DNA of 64,000 nucleotides from assembly GCF_006783905.1 (NCBI RefSeq), contig NZ_VFPE01000002.1, positions 186,001 through 250,000 on the forward strand. Direction: 5' to 3'. Origin of the DNA: Microbacterium kyungheense. GTDB taxonomy: Bacteria > Actinomycetota > Actinomycetes > Actinomycetales > Microbacteriaceae. The notes under the pieces are model-generated. The model searched no databases. It saw only the letters and a program-made list of their open reading frames with translations, and had not been told where the DNA came from. Positions 43,491 to 54,600 of the stretch are shown piece by piece. A program made the translations under genes and the position numbers. Position 1 is the stretch's first letter; each line of letters starts with the position of its first letter.

Positions 43491-44645
43491 ATGACCGACG
43501 CGATGAGTAGGGAGCGGGCGCGGGCCGTCCTTGAGTTCGACGTGCTGCGTCGCGTAATCGTGCGGTCCGTGAAGGTCGCGTTCTCAGGAGTCCTGGGCGC
43601 CCTTGCTGTCCTATCGGCATCGAACTGGGTGCGGCTGCTCACTGAAGCGCCCAACATATCTCTGCCTGGGCTATTTGAGGCGGCTCTTCCCTTCTCTCAC
43701 ACGGTGGACCCGGTCCTGCCGACGTTGATAACTGCGTTGCTCGCCCTTGCAGTCGTGAAGGCGAGCAGGTTCGCGCCGGGCTTTGTGGTGGGCACGGCAC
43801 TCCTCTGCGGCTTTCTTGGGAGCACCTGGGCAGTGCTGAGTGCCCTCGCTCTTCTCGCGCCGCACAACTCTGACGCAGTGCTGGACAGTCTCGTCACGGG
43901 AATCGGACTGGGCGTCGTGGTCATCGCCGTGACGGTTGTCTTGACTGAAGTCCTGCCGCTCTCCGCTGAGCTCCGAGAGAAGCAGCTTCACGCGAATCTC
44001 GAACGCGCAGAGTCCCTCCTGGCTCGCGCGACGGGCCGGCTGCGTTTGCGCTATCCGCATGGGGTCGCAACGCTCGTAATGTTCGCGTGGTTCAGCGCGA
44101 CGGTGCTGGTGGCGCTCACGCCGGTGCTCCTAGGGCTGGTCGGCGTGTGGGGGCCGATTGACTACATTCCCGCTCTGTGGGCACTGACCGCGGCGTTCGG
44201 TGCAGCCATGCTCACAGCGTTTGTTGGACTGACCATAGGGTGCCGCTTCTGGCTGGAGCTCTCTGGGGTTCGCGATGAGAGGGTCCTCTGGGCGGTGACC
44301 TGGATTCTCTTCACCATCGGAATAGGCGTTGTGTTCATCGCGGTCATTGCGCCCGTTGCTCGGTTGAGCGAAGCCACGATGGTGATGGGACTTGTCGCCC
44401 TCAGTTGGTATCTAGTGCTTGTGGCTAGCACCCTGCTTCCGCTCCTCCTCCCGTTGCCGAAGTGGGGCTGGCTCGGCCAGGTTGCGACTTCGCGGCGAGT
44501 CGACGTGCTCGAGTCCCGCCGCGATCGGCTTCGCGAGGTGAGTGATGCTGCCGCGGTGGACGCGTCTCCTGAATCGGCCGCCGGAGTACAGCCACCTCGC
44601 AAGGTCGCTCGGTGGTTCGCGAACCTGTTGGGGCGTGAATCCTGA
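43491..44645 (+). CDS. multi-span membrane protein of unknown function
   Basis: This 384-residue protein has about eight predicted membrane spans, including FSGVLGALAVLSASNWVRLL, LITALLALAVVKASRF, LALLAPHNSD-flanking helices and ALSWYLVLVASTLLPLLLPL. It has a cytoplasmic coiled segment LREKQLHANLERAESLLARA in the middle and a charged C-terminus. I do not recognise the family. Its G+C content is visibly lower than that of the core genes, supporting foreign origin. It is probably co-transcribed with the SHOCT gene. Confidence 0.65.
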   Translation: MTDAMSRERARAVLEFDVLRRVIVRSVKVAFSGVLGALAVLSASNWVRLLTEAPNISLPGLFEAALPFSHTVDPVLPTLITALLALAVVKASRFAPGFVVGTALLCGFLGSTWAVLSALALLAPHNSDAVLDSLVTGIGLGVVVIAVTVVLTEVLPLSAELREKQLHANLERAESLLARATGRLRLRYPHGVATLVMFAWFSATVLVALTPVLLGLVGVWGPIDYIPALWALTAAFGAAMLTAFVGLTIGCRFWLELSGVRDERVLWAVTWILFTIGIGVVFIAVIAPVARLSEATMVMGLVALSWYLVLVASTLLPLLLPLPKWGWLGQVATSRRVDVLESRRDRLREVSDAAAVDASPESAAGVQPPRKVARWFANLLGRES

Positions 44646-45156
44646 GGCGACATTGTTCCCGCTCGATGACGTTGTTCTGTCGTGACCACGTCACCGATAC
44701 CGGTCTCTGCCGTCCCGCGCGCCGTCGCTCGTCCGCTTTCCGCGTAGTATCGCGCCGGGCCGTAGTGCTTCGTCACCGGATAGCGCGAACGCTCCGAGGT
44801 GTTGCCCCCGTGCCGGGCGTGCAGTCGCTCAGCGGCCGAAGCGACGAAACGCGCCCGCGCGTCACCCGTGGATGCCGCAGCTGAGCCCGCCCCGAGCAGA
44901 CCACGAACACCAGACCGGATTATCGACATCGGGCACGTCCACATCGACCCCGCCACCACCTCCACCGTTGCGGGGCTCGGGCGCAGGTGCTTCATCATGC
45001 GGCACCGCGAAGACGAACTGTTCACCGTGTCCCCGGGGAGCAGCAGACCGTCGCACACGCCTCCCTCACTTCCCCAGAGCCGACGAACTTCCGCCTCACC
45101 GACTTCGTACACAAGATGCGTCATCCCCAGCCACTCGTCACCGCAGTAGGTGGGCT
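44646..45156. other. degenerate spacer between membrane gene and relaxase
   Basis: There is no convincing intact gene. Minus-strand frames contain gene-like scraps (GDARARFVASAAERLHARHG, VDVDVPDVDNPVWCSW) without starts or matching ribosome sites. They are probably remnants of replaced relaxase-linked genes. Confidence 0.45.
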
Positions 45157-47897
45157 CTACATCCCGATTCCGCGAACCGAACTTGGCGCATTCCCCACCG
45201 GCCCCGTAGCCATCGCCTCCCGGTTCCTCGCCGCGCGACGCATCTCTGCCTCAGCCGCGCGCACAGCATCCTGCATCGTCAACTCCGGAGTGCCGCGCTG
45301 CATCGACTGGGTGAGGCACTCGCGGGCGGCGGCATCGGTCCTCGCGACGACGATCGCGACGTTGTGGACCCGCCCGCGCGTGAGACCTACGTAGAGTCCC
45401 GCGGCATCCACATCCGGCCCGACCACCGACGCGTCGGCGGTGTCGCCCTGCACACCGTGCACGGTGGACGCGTAGGCGAGCTGCAGGTGCTCGCGCGCGT
45501 ACTCGGTTGACACACGCGCCACCTCGCCGCTGTCGCTCACGGAGACAAGAGACAGGTACTCGTCGCGGATGCCGCGCACGATCCACTGCGCGCGGTTCTC
45601 CACTCCCGTGAACCGGTCGTTGCGACGGGTCTGGACGGTGTCGCCGACGAGGATGCGCTGCTGCCCGATTCCCCACGCGGTGACGCGGACGTCGAGCTCG
45701 CCCTGATCGACTCGCCGCTGCTGGATGGCGTCATTGATCGCATCCGCCTCAGCATTCGTGCCAGATACCAGCGTCACCCGCTTGCCGCGTGCGTGCCAGT
45801 TGAAGTACGCGTCGATCATTCGCTCACGCGCCGCGTCGTCGTGATGTTCGACCCGGGCGACGTGACCGTGTTCGGCAAGCTCGCCCGCAACCACCAGCGC
45901 GCGCTCGCGATCACCCGCATCCCGGAGCCGCAGTGTGAGCGCCGCGTAGTCGGGATCGCGGAACCGGTGCACCGTGTCGAGCTCGACCGCAGCGTTCGCG
46001 TGCCGGATCGCAGAACCCATCGCGCCCGCATGCCCGACCGGTAGAGCCTGATGTGTGTCGCCCACGAAGGCGAGCCCGACACCCTGCTCGATCGCGAGCT
46101 CGACGAGGACGTTCGCCGTCTGCAGGTCGACTATGCCGGCTTCGTCGACGACGATCCGATCGCGAGAACGCAACACGTACTGGGTTGGTCCGCCGTACAC
46201 GGCGCCCGTGCTGAGATCGACTTCTCCCACTCGAAGCCTGGCCCACACCTTCGTGCCCGCCTCGTCGGTGCCCCAACGGTAGCCGTGGTCCAAAAGCAGG
46301 GCATGAATACTGGATGCCGCGGCCCCGACCTCGCGAGAAGCCACCGATGCCGCCTTCCGCGTGGGGCAATAACGAGCATCCGCCGCCGCTGCGGGGTTAG
46401 CGCCGCGAACGCAGCGCGCAGCATCGTCGTCTTGCCCGTGCCGGCGGGGCCGGCAACCGTCACGAGCCCGTCCGTGCCGGCGATGGCGCACGCGGCAACG
46501 CTTTGCGAAGCGTCCAGCGCCGACAGGTCCGCGTTCGGTGCGAGCCGCTTCAACTCGCCCGGCAGCAGGGAGCGCCCGGGTCGGGCGAGCACGTCCAAGC
46601 GGCCGGCGAGACGAACCTTCGCGCGCACGGTCTCGGTTGCCATGAACGCCTTCACGTGCGCCGGTGGATCATCTGCGACGAGACGGAAGACGGCCGCCGT
46701 TGCACGCTCCGTTATCTCGGCGATCACGCCGTCGAGTCGGCCGCGCTCTGCAACGACGCCCGTGCGAGAGAGCGCGCGTATTGCGCCTGCGCGGATGTCG
46801 AAGATGCTGAACCTTCCGCCGCATGAGGTGGACCGTTCGTCCGCGTCGACGACCGCCTGTGCAGCGAGCAGATCCAGGTCAACGGCATGCGGATCGGTTG
46901 CAGCGACTTGAATGGGTGCGCGCGCGGTGGTCAGACTCGGATCGATCGCTGTGATCTCGTGGCGGACGCGGGCCTCCCAAGCCGCCTCATCGAGATCGGT
47001 CGGCTTGTTTGGACGCGACACCGCCCAGGCGCGGCGATCGATCTGCTGCAGCACCTCCACGCTCGGAGCAGATCCTCCGTGCGCCGCTGACCACTCCGCG
47101 ATCAGGCGCGCGCGGTTGCCCTCGATCTGTGCCGACCGACGGGAGACGGGTCGTACGGCGTGGGCGAGCTCGGCGATCTCCCCGGTGTCGTCGAGCGTGT
47201 AGCCGTGCCGGGCGAGCGCAGCGATCCAGGCGGGATCGGTCCGGGCGGCAAGTTCGCCCTCGGCGTTGACGACGGTGTGCAGTTTCATCGCGACGCGCGA
47301 GTCAAGGTTCGACCAATTACCGTCCGCGCCGAGCACCTCGATGTTCAGCCAGAGGTGACGGTGGATGTGCGGGTCGAGAGCGCGCGAGCGCCGATGCTGC
47401 AGCTCGACGACCTCGATGCGGGTGATCTCCTCGCGGAGGAGCCCTCCGTGCCCGCGCCGCGCGTTGAGCTCCGTCTGCCATATGAGGAGGATGCGTTCAC
47501 GCAGCCGGCCCTGGAGCGCTTCGAACTCGGCGGCGAGCTCGGGATGCAGCAGCGCGGCGATGCTGTACGACTTCGGATGGTTGAGCGTTCCGTCGAGCAG
47601 CAGATCGGCATCGGGGCTCAGTCGCTGATGGCCGCGCTCTTCCCCGGTGACCGGGTCGTGGCCGGTGAGCCAGACACGAAGGCCGCCGGCGGTGAGTTCG
47701 TCGGAGGTGATGACGCCGTTCGCGACGATGAATCGTGAGACGGTCGCATCGGAGGCGGCACTGTACGCTTCGAGCGCGTCAACGCCGGGGGAGTGCTGCA
47801 GGTGAGCATCGCAGGTGCCCTCGAGCGCGTAGGCGATCGCCTGTCGAACCCCTCTGGATTCGACACCTCGCTTCCATCGCTCGAGGCCTCCGCGCAT
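45157..47897 (-). pseudogene. MobF/TraA-type conjugative relaxase-helicase, one frameshift
   Basis: Two overlapping frames together give about 910 residues. The relaxase N-terminus contains GTLNHPKSYSIAAL and DPHIHRHLWLNIEV (the HxH metal site). The RecD-like helicase has Walker A VAGPAGTGKTTML, the Walker B-like IVVDEAGIVD and a C-terminal ASTVHGVQGDTADAS. At 46363-46366 the plus strand has GGGG where five G are needed to join RRMLVIAP to TRKAASVASREVG. The N-terminus is shorter than in full MobF proteins. It would nick and unwind transferring DNA; as given it is broken in the helicase part. Confidence 0.85.
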
Positions 47898-48287
47898 GTC
47901 GCAAGGGTAGGGCGCGTTTTGCCTATTATCCAGGCATTTTTATGGCGTGCAGGTATGTGTAGGGGAGTGCGCTTAAAGGCTGTCACCCACCCTGGGTGCC
48001 TGCGTGCATTGTCGTGTTGTTGGTGTGTGCTGGGTTAGAGCGGGGTCGGGGTTGGGGTGGAGAGAGTCTCAGGGCGGGCGGGTTTGGCTTTGAAGTAGGG
48101 GTGGTCGGTAGTTTTGCGGCTCGGCTGCTGATGCTCGTTCTAAGCAAGATCAGTGGCGCGTCAGCCTTGACTGGGCCACATCGAGGTCGGCAGGGAATGG
48201 ATGAATGGATGGTAGCCGAAGCGAATCACTCGGTCCCGTCACGCTGGCGTGCACGACACGCTGGCCTTGCTTTCCAGTCCTTGGACA
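47898..48287. other. non-coding spacer upstream of the relaxase, possible oriT
   Basis: This is a 390-bp gap between two genes of the same strand, with no gene seen. It contains a hairpin CACCCA-CCC-TGGGTG (47984-47998) and, nearby, TAAGCGCACTCCCC on the minus strand, in the place where MobF elements keep their transfer origin. G/T-rich sequence at 48020-48110 is unusual for this genome. Confidence 0.3.
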
Positions 48288-51200
48288 TCAGCTCAGCTCC
48301 CCTGCGGTAAAGAGGCCGCCGCTCACCACCCGATCCAGGAGAGCCGCTGCGCGCGGAGTCAGATCGATCGTGTGCTGGAGCACATTGATGACGAGGAGCA
48401 ACTCGTCAGTGAACGCCCACTCGTCGTAGGTGATCATGTCGAGCGGGCTTGACGTCCTTCCAGCTCGTTGCGCCTTCCGGTAGCCGAGCCATTTCTGCAG
48501 CGGGTTGAACCCAGATACCTCGAAGTTCCAGACCTCAGGCGATACCGGCGCGATTCGCCCATTGCCTACGGTGAGGCTCATGGTGGCGCTGTCGTAGCTG
48601 AACGAGTCGGGTCGACCGGTGACCGGCACAACTTCGGATGCCGGCCCCGAGGGCATAGCGCCATCCATGTATCGCTCACCCCAGGTGTGCCACGCAAGTA
48701 GTTCCTCGCCCAAAGCGGCGACCTCATCGAACACCACGCGATCCTTGGTGAGCGGGATGTGCACTGGTCCGGCAGCGACGGCAAGCTCGGACGAAAAACG
48801 GTCGCTGAAGGCCGCCGTACCGCCGATCCCGTATAGATACTGGAAAACGCGATGGGGGTCGACATTCTCGCCGAGGACAACGCGCAATGCGTTGAGGAGG
48901 CCGGCACCAAGATTGGCATCGGTTGCAGCGGCGTCGCGCCACATAGGAAAGACGTCCTTGGCACCGCGGTTGTTGAAGTGGTGAAGGTCGGGCACGTAAG
49001 GCGTAGCCGACATCACGGGGCCGCGACCGAACGATGTCGAGGTCAGCGTGGTGAGATAGATCTGGTCCTCACCTCGCACCGCCCACAGCTCTGGTCGAGG
49101 ATAGTCAGCTAGTCTCGCGTCAGCCAGCAGAAATTGCCGATCGAAGCTTCGGTATCCGTATCGCACGACAGGTTCGTGGCTGGCCCCCAGTTGCAGTGTG
49201 CTGAGCGCGGCGAGGCGGTCTCGGGTTGTCAAGCCCAAGGGCGTCGAAGCGAGAGTTCTGTCGCGGGATACCTTGAATGCGGCCGCACGGTCAGCACTCG
49301 CCAGCATCGAGTCCCATCGTTTTTGAAGCACCTCAGGGTCAGCGTTAATCGGCCAGCTCCGCTTCACTTGTGACCCACTGTGCGACCAGGGCATCAACTC
49401 GTCCAGGCGGGGCCAGGAGCCATAGTCGCCCCCGGCCGCGGGCGCGAATGAGTCAAGCCCCGCACCGGGGATTTCCTCGAATTCCACGTCTGCGAATTCG
49501 CGCTCGAGCCAGTCAAGCTTCTCTGAGCGAGTCCCGCGCACCCGCACATAGCGCACATCACATGTTCTCGACCTCGCCGTGCGACGCACGCCTATCCCGA
49601 TAGCGACCGGCGTTCGGATGTCAAACACGTTCTCCTCAGCGTTTGCCCCTCGACCCTCGCCCCCCAGATCGATGACGTAGAAGTCGTCAAAGACGGTGCG
49701 CAGGTGTGCCCGAAGGCCACTCATCGACTTGCCACTGAGGTATGACAAGGGGGTGATCATTGCGACGATGCCCGGGCCGTGCCCGATATGCTCCGTCGCC
49801 CGCCACGTCGCCCACCGCCAAAAGTAGACGTAGTCGTTGTAGAGATTCTTGATGTGCACGCCTTGCCCGGCGTCACTCATCGGCTTGGTGAGCGCCTCGA
49901 TTAGCGGCGCTACACCCGGTACCCCGAACCGCACGATGCCGCCGTGACGCTGGTCGCCTTCAGAGGTCCCCTGTTCGCGATTGTAGGGCGGGTTTCCAAT
50001 CACAACCGTGAATCGCTTTGACAGCTTGAGACCATTTGCTCTCGCTGCTTCGAGTGAGATCGGATCCTCTTCAAAGTCCCATGACGCTTGAGCAGCGGGA
50101 TGCTGGAGAGTGTCTGTTAGCAGAATCGTTGCTTCGGGCTCCTTTACGCCCTCCGCTTTGCTCTCGATGGCAACTTTGAGATTCGCAATGGCGTAGGGGG
50201 CGAGCATGATCTCGAATGCGTGCATCATCGGCCCGACATGCCAGGCGAACCAGTCTGGCCATTGGTCGGCGGCGCGGTGAGCGAGGAAGGACTCTCTCGC
50301 TGACCTGATCCACTCCATGAGGAACGTTCCCGTTCCCGTAGCGGGATCCGCCATCGCGACGAACGGCGAGCCTGCGTCTACTCCGTCGGGTACATCAATT
50401 CCCAGGTGCTCACACACGGTCGCCCAGTCGCTGTCATCCGCGGTGCCGAGCGGAAGACCGAACCTGCTTTTCAGAAGATGGTCGACCGCTCGCGTCATGA
50501 ACTTCACAACAGGCACCGGCGTGTAGAACGCCCCGGCGTCGATGCGTTGACGCGGATCGTACTGAGCGAGGAACTGCTCGTAGAAGTAGACCACGGGATC
50601 CTCTCGGCGGTCTTCGCTACCGAAGTCCGCAAGGATCTCGTCGATGTTTGTGGCGGCGAGGACCGCGGCAAGCTCACCCAGCCCGAGTTCGTCGACGTCG
50701 ATTACACCATCGGTATCATCGCGGAAGCGCGAGTAGATGGCGTCGAGGAACGGGTTGTCGAACTGCATCACGGCCAGCGACCGAGTCGCCTGGAAGTGCT
50801 CTGGATGGACGATGCGAGCGGTGAGAAGCCCGTAGACCATCGTCTGGGCGTAGACGTCGGCGAACCGATCAGGAGTGAGATCCCCTAAGAGACGGTCGCG
50901 GATGTCGACGAAGAGCGATCGCATGGGGCCAGACTCCATCTCGACCATCAAGAGGGCCCTGACTTCGTCCCGGACGTCCTGGGCGACATCGGCCATGCGC
51001 TTGGATAGAGCCCTCGCCCCCCGGATGCCCTCACGGTAACCAACGACAGCGAGAGCATCTCCCGAGTCGCCAACCACCCTCGGGCCGGACTCGTCCACCC
51101 AAGCAAGCTCATGGAGAGCCCGCCGGGCGAGAAGGTCGAAACGCGATCCTGTCGCATGCGCAGTCCACGACATCACTCGGAGGACGCGCTTGGTCCCTGA

Positions 51201-51623
51201 CTCTTGGAAACTGACGACGTGGATCACGCTTTGCTCGCCACCCGACAGGCAGAAGAACAGCAGGTCGTTTAGATCCCACGTGGGGTGTTTCCCGCTCCCC
51301 TTTGCGCGCTTCGAGCTGACGAGCTTGTTGAGCAGTCTCCGCACGGCGCCGATCGGGAGCTGACCACCCTCAAATTGGAGGTAGAAGGCACCAAACGTCT
51401 GCTTCGTCGTCAGTCGCGGAATCTGGTATATGCCGGTGAGCTTTGCCACCTGCTCCGGATCGAGCTGGAGCTCCTCAGGCTGCCAGTCCAGGAGATCCTC
51501 CTCCCGCAGCTCCCCGGGGGGTATGGGCCAGTCAAGTCCCACGTGCAGTAGGTCCAGCAGATTCTCGAAGGAAGCCGGGGCATGCCGAATGAGCCTCTTC
51601 AGCTGGTCGTCTGCCATTGTCAT
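48288..51623 (-). CDS. N6-adenine DNA methyltransferase, type ISP-like, with specificity domain
   Basis: This 1111-residue gamma-type N6-adenine methyltransferase has motif I MADPATGTGTFLMEW at about residue 425-439 and catalytic motif IV VVIGNPPYN at 541-549. The helical N-terminal third (IDAGAFYTPVPVVKFMTRAV at about 360) and the C-terminus (SPEVWNFEVSGFNPLQKWLG, YDEWAFTDELLLVINVLQHT) resemble the target-recognition end of type ISP enzymes such as LlaBIII. Unlike those, no nuclease or helicase is fused. Its ATG overlaps the stop of the PLD-helicase gene (ATGA), so the missing activities are probably supplied by that neighbour. It is last in the seven-gene operon. Confidence 0.88.
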   Translation of the reverse strand: MTMADDQLKRLIRHAPASFENLLDLLHVGLDWPIPPGELREEDLLDWQPEELQLDPEQVAKLTGIYQIPRLTTKQTFGAFYLQFEGGQLPIGAVRRLLNKLVSSKRAKGSGKHPTWDLNDLLFFCLSGGEQSVIHVVSFQESGTKRVLRVMSWTAHATGSRFDLLARRALHELAWVDESGPRVVGDSGDALAVVGYREGIRGARALSKRMADVAQDVRDEVRALLMVEMESGPMRSLFVDIRDRLLGDLTPDRFADVYAQTMVYGLLTARIVHPEHFQATRSLAVMQFDNPFLDAIYSRFRDDTDGVIDVDELGLGELAAVLAATNIDEILADFGSEDRREDPVVYFYEQFLAQYDPRQRIDAGAFYTPVPVVKFMTRAVDHLLKSRFGLPLGTADDSDWATVCEHLGIDVPDGVDAGSPFVAMADPATGTGTFLMEWIRSARESFLAHRAADQWPDWFAWHVGPMMHAFEIMLAPYAIANLKVAIESKAEGVKEPEATILLTDTLQHPAAQASWDFEEDPISLEAARANGLKLSKRFTVVIGNPPYNREQGTSEGDQRHGGIVRFGVPGVAPLIEALTKPMSDAGQGVHIKNLYNDYVYFWRWATWRATEHIGHGPGIVAMITPLSYLSGKSMSGLRAHLRTVFDDFYVIDLGGEGRGANAEENVFDIRTPVAIGIGVRRTARSRTCDVRYVRVRGTRSEKLDWLEREFADVEFEEIPGAGLDSFAPAAGGDYGSWPRLDELMPWSHSGSQVKRSWPINADPEVLQKRWDSMLASADRAAAFKVSRDRTLASTPLGLTTRDRLAALSTLQLGASHEPVVRYGYRSFDRQFLLADARLADYPRPELWAVRGEDQIYLTTLTSTSFGRGPVMSATPYVPDLHHFNNRGAKDVFPMWRDAAATDANLGAGLLNALRVVLGENVDPHRVFQYLYGIGGTAAFSDRFSSELAVAAGPVHIPLTKDRVVFDEVAALGEELLAWHTWGERYMDGAMPSGPASEVVPVTGRPDSFSYDSATMSLTVGNGRIAPVSPEVWNFEVSGFNPLQKWLGYRKAQRAGRTSSPLDMITYDEWAFTDELLLVINVLQHTIDLTPRAAALLDRVVSGGLFTAGELS

Positions 51624-54600
51624 GCGATCTCCATCCAGCACAAGGTCACAGGTGTCGGGGCGTCCAGCGGGAGCTGCACGTCCTTGCGCAGCTGTTTCGT
51701 CTCGGCACGCTCAAATTCGCGAAGTGAGGACTGCAAACTTACGCGGTCGGAGAACGGCCGATTGGGCGTATCGGCGGTCGCCTCGATCGCGCCATTGATG
51801 GTGAGTACGCCGCGCTCGACTCCTTCGGCGTTCTTCAGCGCCCACTCGATGCGCCCTGGGGCGAGGCTCCACTCCGCCTCACCGTCATCAGTCTCCTTGG
51901 TGAGAGTGGGCACGCGGCGACAGACAAAGACTCCAATCGGCTTGCCGTCCTTGCCGACCGAGATGCCGTCAGGCAAACGTGCGACGAGCGATTCGAGGCC
52001 GGGGTTCTGCTTTGCGAGTTCGAGCCACTTCAGCCTCAACTGCTCCAGCGGGGTGATGTCGCCAACGTAATCGTCCTTGAAGGCCTGGAAGACCTTCACG
52101 TCGTCGAACATGTCGGACTCGTCGAGCAGCTTCCCGCCCGGGATTCCGAGCGTCTTTGAGATCATGAGGGTCTTGCCCTCGACGCGGCCGACGAGCTCGA
52201 TCAGGTTGTTGATCTCGTCGGGTGGCAGGAAGTTGCGAATCTGAATCTTGCCACGTGTGGCCTTCGCGGACTTGCGCTCCTTGATCAACGCAGCCTCGAT
52301 CGAGGGATTCATCCGTCGATCGACTCGCCCGATTCGCTGCATGAGCCGGACCGGGTTCCAGTGGATGTCGTAGTTGACCAGCAAGGTGCCGTCTTGGAGG
52401 TTTACTCCCTCGCTGAGGACGTCGGTTGAGATCAGCACTCGGAGCGGAGCCTGAGCGGCGCGCTCTTCCGCGTCCACCTTGTTGTAGAAAGGAGCGAATC
52501 GCCGGATCATCGCGTATCGGTTGCCCTTGCGTCCGCCATCAATCCGGTCAACGTCCGCGAGGCCCGCGTCGATCAACTTCTCATGAAGGTACCGCGCGGT
52601 GTCGGCGAACTCAGTAAAGACGATGACTTGCTGAGTCTGGAACTCTTTGGTGAAGACCTTGGGATCAGTGCTCGCCTTTTCTGATCCGGCCGGTCCCATG
52701 AGGAGCGTACGGAGTTTGAGAAACTTGTCGTCCACGCCAGCGCCGGCCAGCACGAGCTCCATGAATCGGGTGAGCTGCTGAAGATCGTCGAATGCGGCGT
52801 CGAGCATCTCGTCGAGCTTGTACTTGCCGCCCACCAGGTTGTACTCGAGCTCCTCCAGCTCCTCCTCCGTGAGATCCTCTTCGTGCCAGCCTTCGTCGAG
52901 AGTCGAGCGGTACGTTTCATGGATCGCTTGTAGCGTCACCTCATTTGCCGCGCGCCAAGTGTCAAGTCGATTTGTGGCGGCCTGGTCACCGTGCACATTG
53001 ACGTCGAGCCATCTGAGGACCTTGGCAGACAGGTCAAGGCATGAGCCCGCGAATGCCGCGAGGCTTGACTCGAAGCGTTTGAGGAAGATCGTGCGGATGA
53101 GTGCGACGACCTGCTTCTGCCGATTTTCCAGACGGGGGTCTACGTCGGGATCTGTTGAGAAAGCCAACGGATAGTACATCGGCAGGACAAACAGCGGCGT
53201 CTGCCTGTGGAACGCCGCCGTGATCTCCTCGAACAGCGGTGCGTAGAGCATGCCGAACTCGTACGGGACAACCCGGGGAATTTGCGTCTCGGGAAACACC
53301 ACCTCAGCACCCCCGACCACCTTTGCGCTGTCAACCGCGTAGCGGCGGCTGTTCTGGTGAATGATCGACTGGAACAGCTTGTCCTGCGACATGATCGCGT
53401 CGATTGCGGCATGATCGGGCACGGCGCTCTTGAACGGCTTCTCGAGGTTCACGATGTACTTGCGCAGGCTGTTCACACCGATGCTGGCGAAGTGATCATC
53501 TACGGCCTCGCCCGTGAAGAGCTCTGCTTGGTGCACGAGGTCGAAGAAGCTGTTGTTGATCGGCGTTGCGGTCAGCAAGAACACCGTCTTGTCCGTACAG
53601 ATCTCGTGCATGCGCCACCACCGAGAGCCCCATGGGTTTTCCTCGCTCGGCGACTTCCCGTGGTTCCGGAAGTTGTGCGCCTCATCGATGATGACGATAT
53701 CCGCGCGCTTCGCGAGATGTTCGATCTCCTGTGCGCCCGCCTTTGTGGTCAGGTCGGTGTGAGCCTTAACGATGACGTTAGAGAACTGGCCGCCGTACAG
53801 TTCGGGCAGGCGGTCTTTGATCTCGGGATTCCACACCGCGTCCTGTCCCGTCTTGGTGGCCATGATCAGTACGTTCTTTCGCTGCCGAACGGCGAAGTAT
53901 TCGGTGAGCATGAGGCCCACAAACGTCTTGCCGAGACCGACGCCGTCGGTGAGGAAGCCACCGCCCCACTGCTTCGCCATCTCGACGAGCGAGTGAAACG
54001 CCTCGCGCTGATAGGGAGCCAGGAGTGGGTAGATCGTCGACTCGGACTCCTCCCACGTCTTGTCGGTAGGGTCTGCATCCGCCGTGAGCGCGTGAAGCGC
54101 CTTCGCGTACACCTCGAAGGGCGTGAACTCTCGCACGTTGTGAGTCAGCACCGAGAGCACTTCAGGGCTTACGGGCACAGCCTGAGCCCAGTGCTCCTCA
54201 TACCAGGTCTGAAGGTCGACGACCTCGGGCCCCTGGAACTTCACGTTCAGTTCGACGTTCTGAGTGAGTCCGGGCCGGGTGAAGTTGGAGGAGCCGACGA
54301 GCGCTGCGGATCCGACGACCTTGAGCTTGCTGTGGGTGATGTACGCCTTCGCGTGGAACTTCTTCGACTTGTAAACGCGGATCTCAATCTTTCCCGAACG
54401 GATGCCGTCGACGACTGCTTCCACACCAGTGAGGAAGGCGTCGCCGGTTTGGCGCTCGGCGACGATCGAGCGGTCCAGCGCGGCTGCGATCGCATCGGCG
54501 GTCGAGCGGCTGGTCTCGCCACCGATGAGCAGCCGGATCTTGTCCACCTTCTGCCACGCGCCGTCGAGCGCTAGGAACGCGCCGATTTCGAAGTGCCCGG

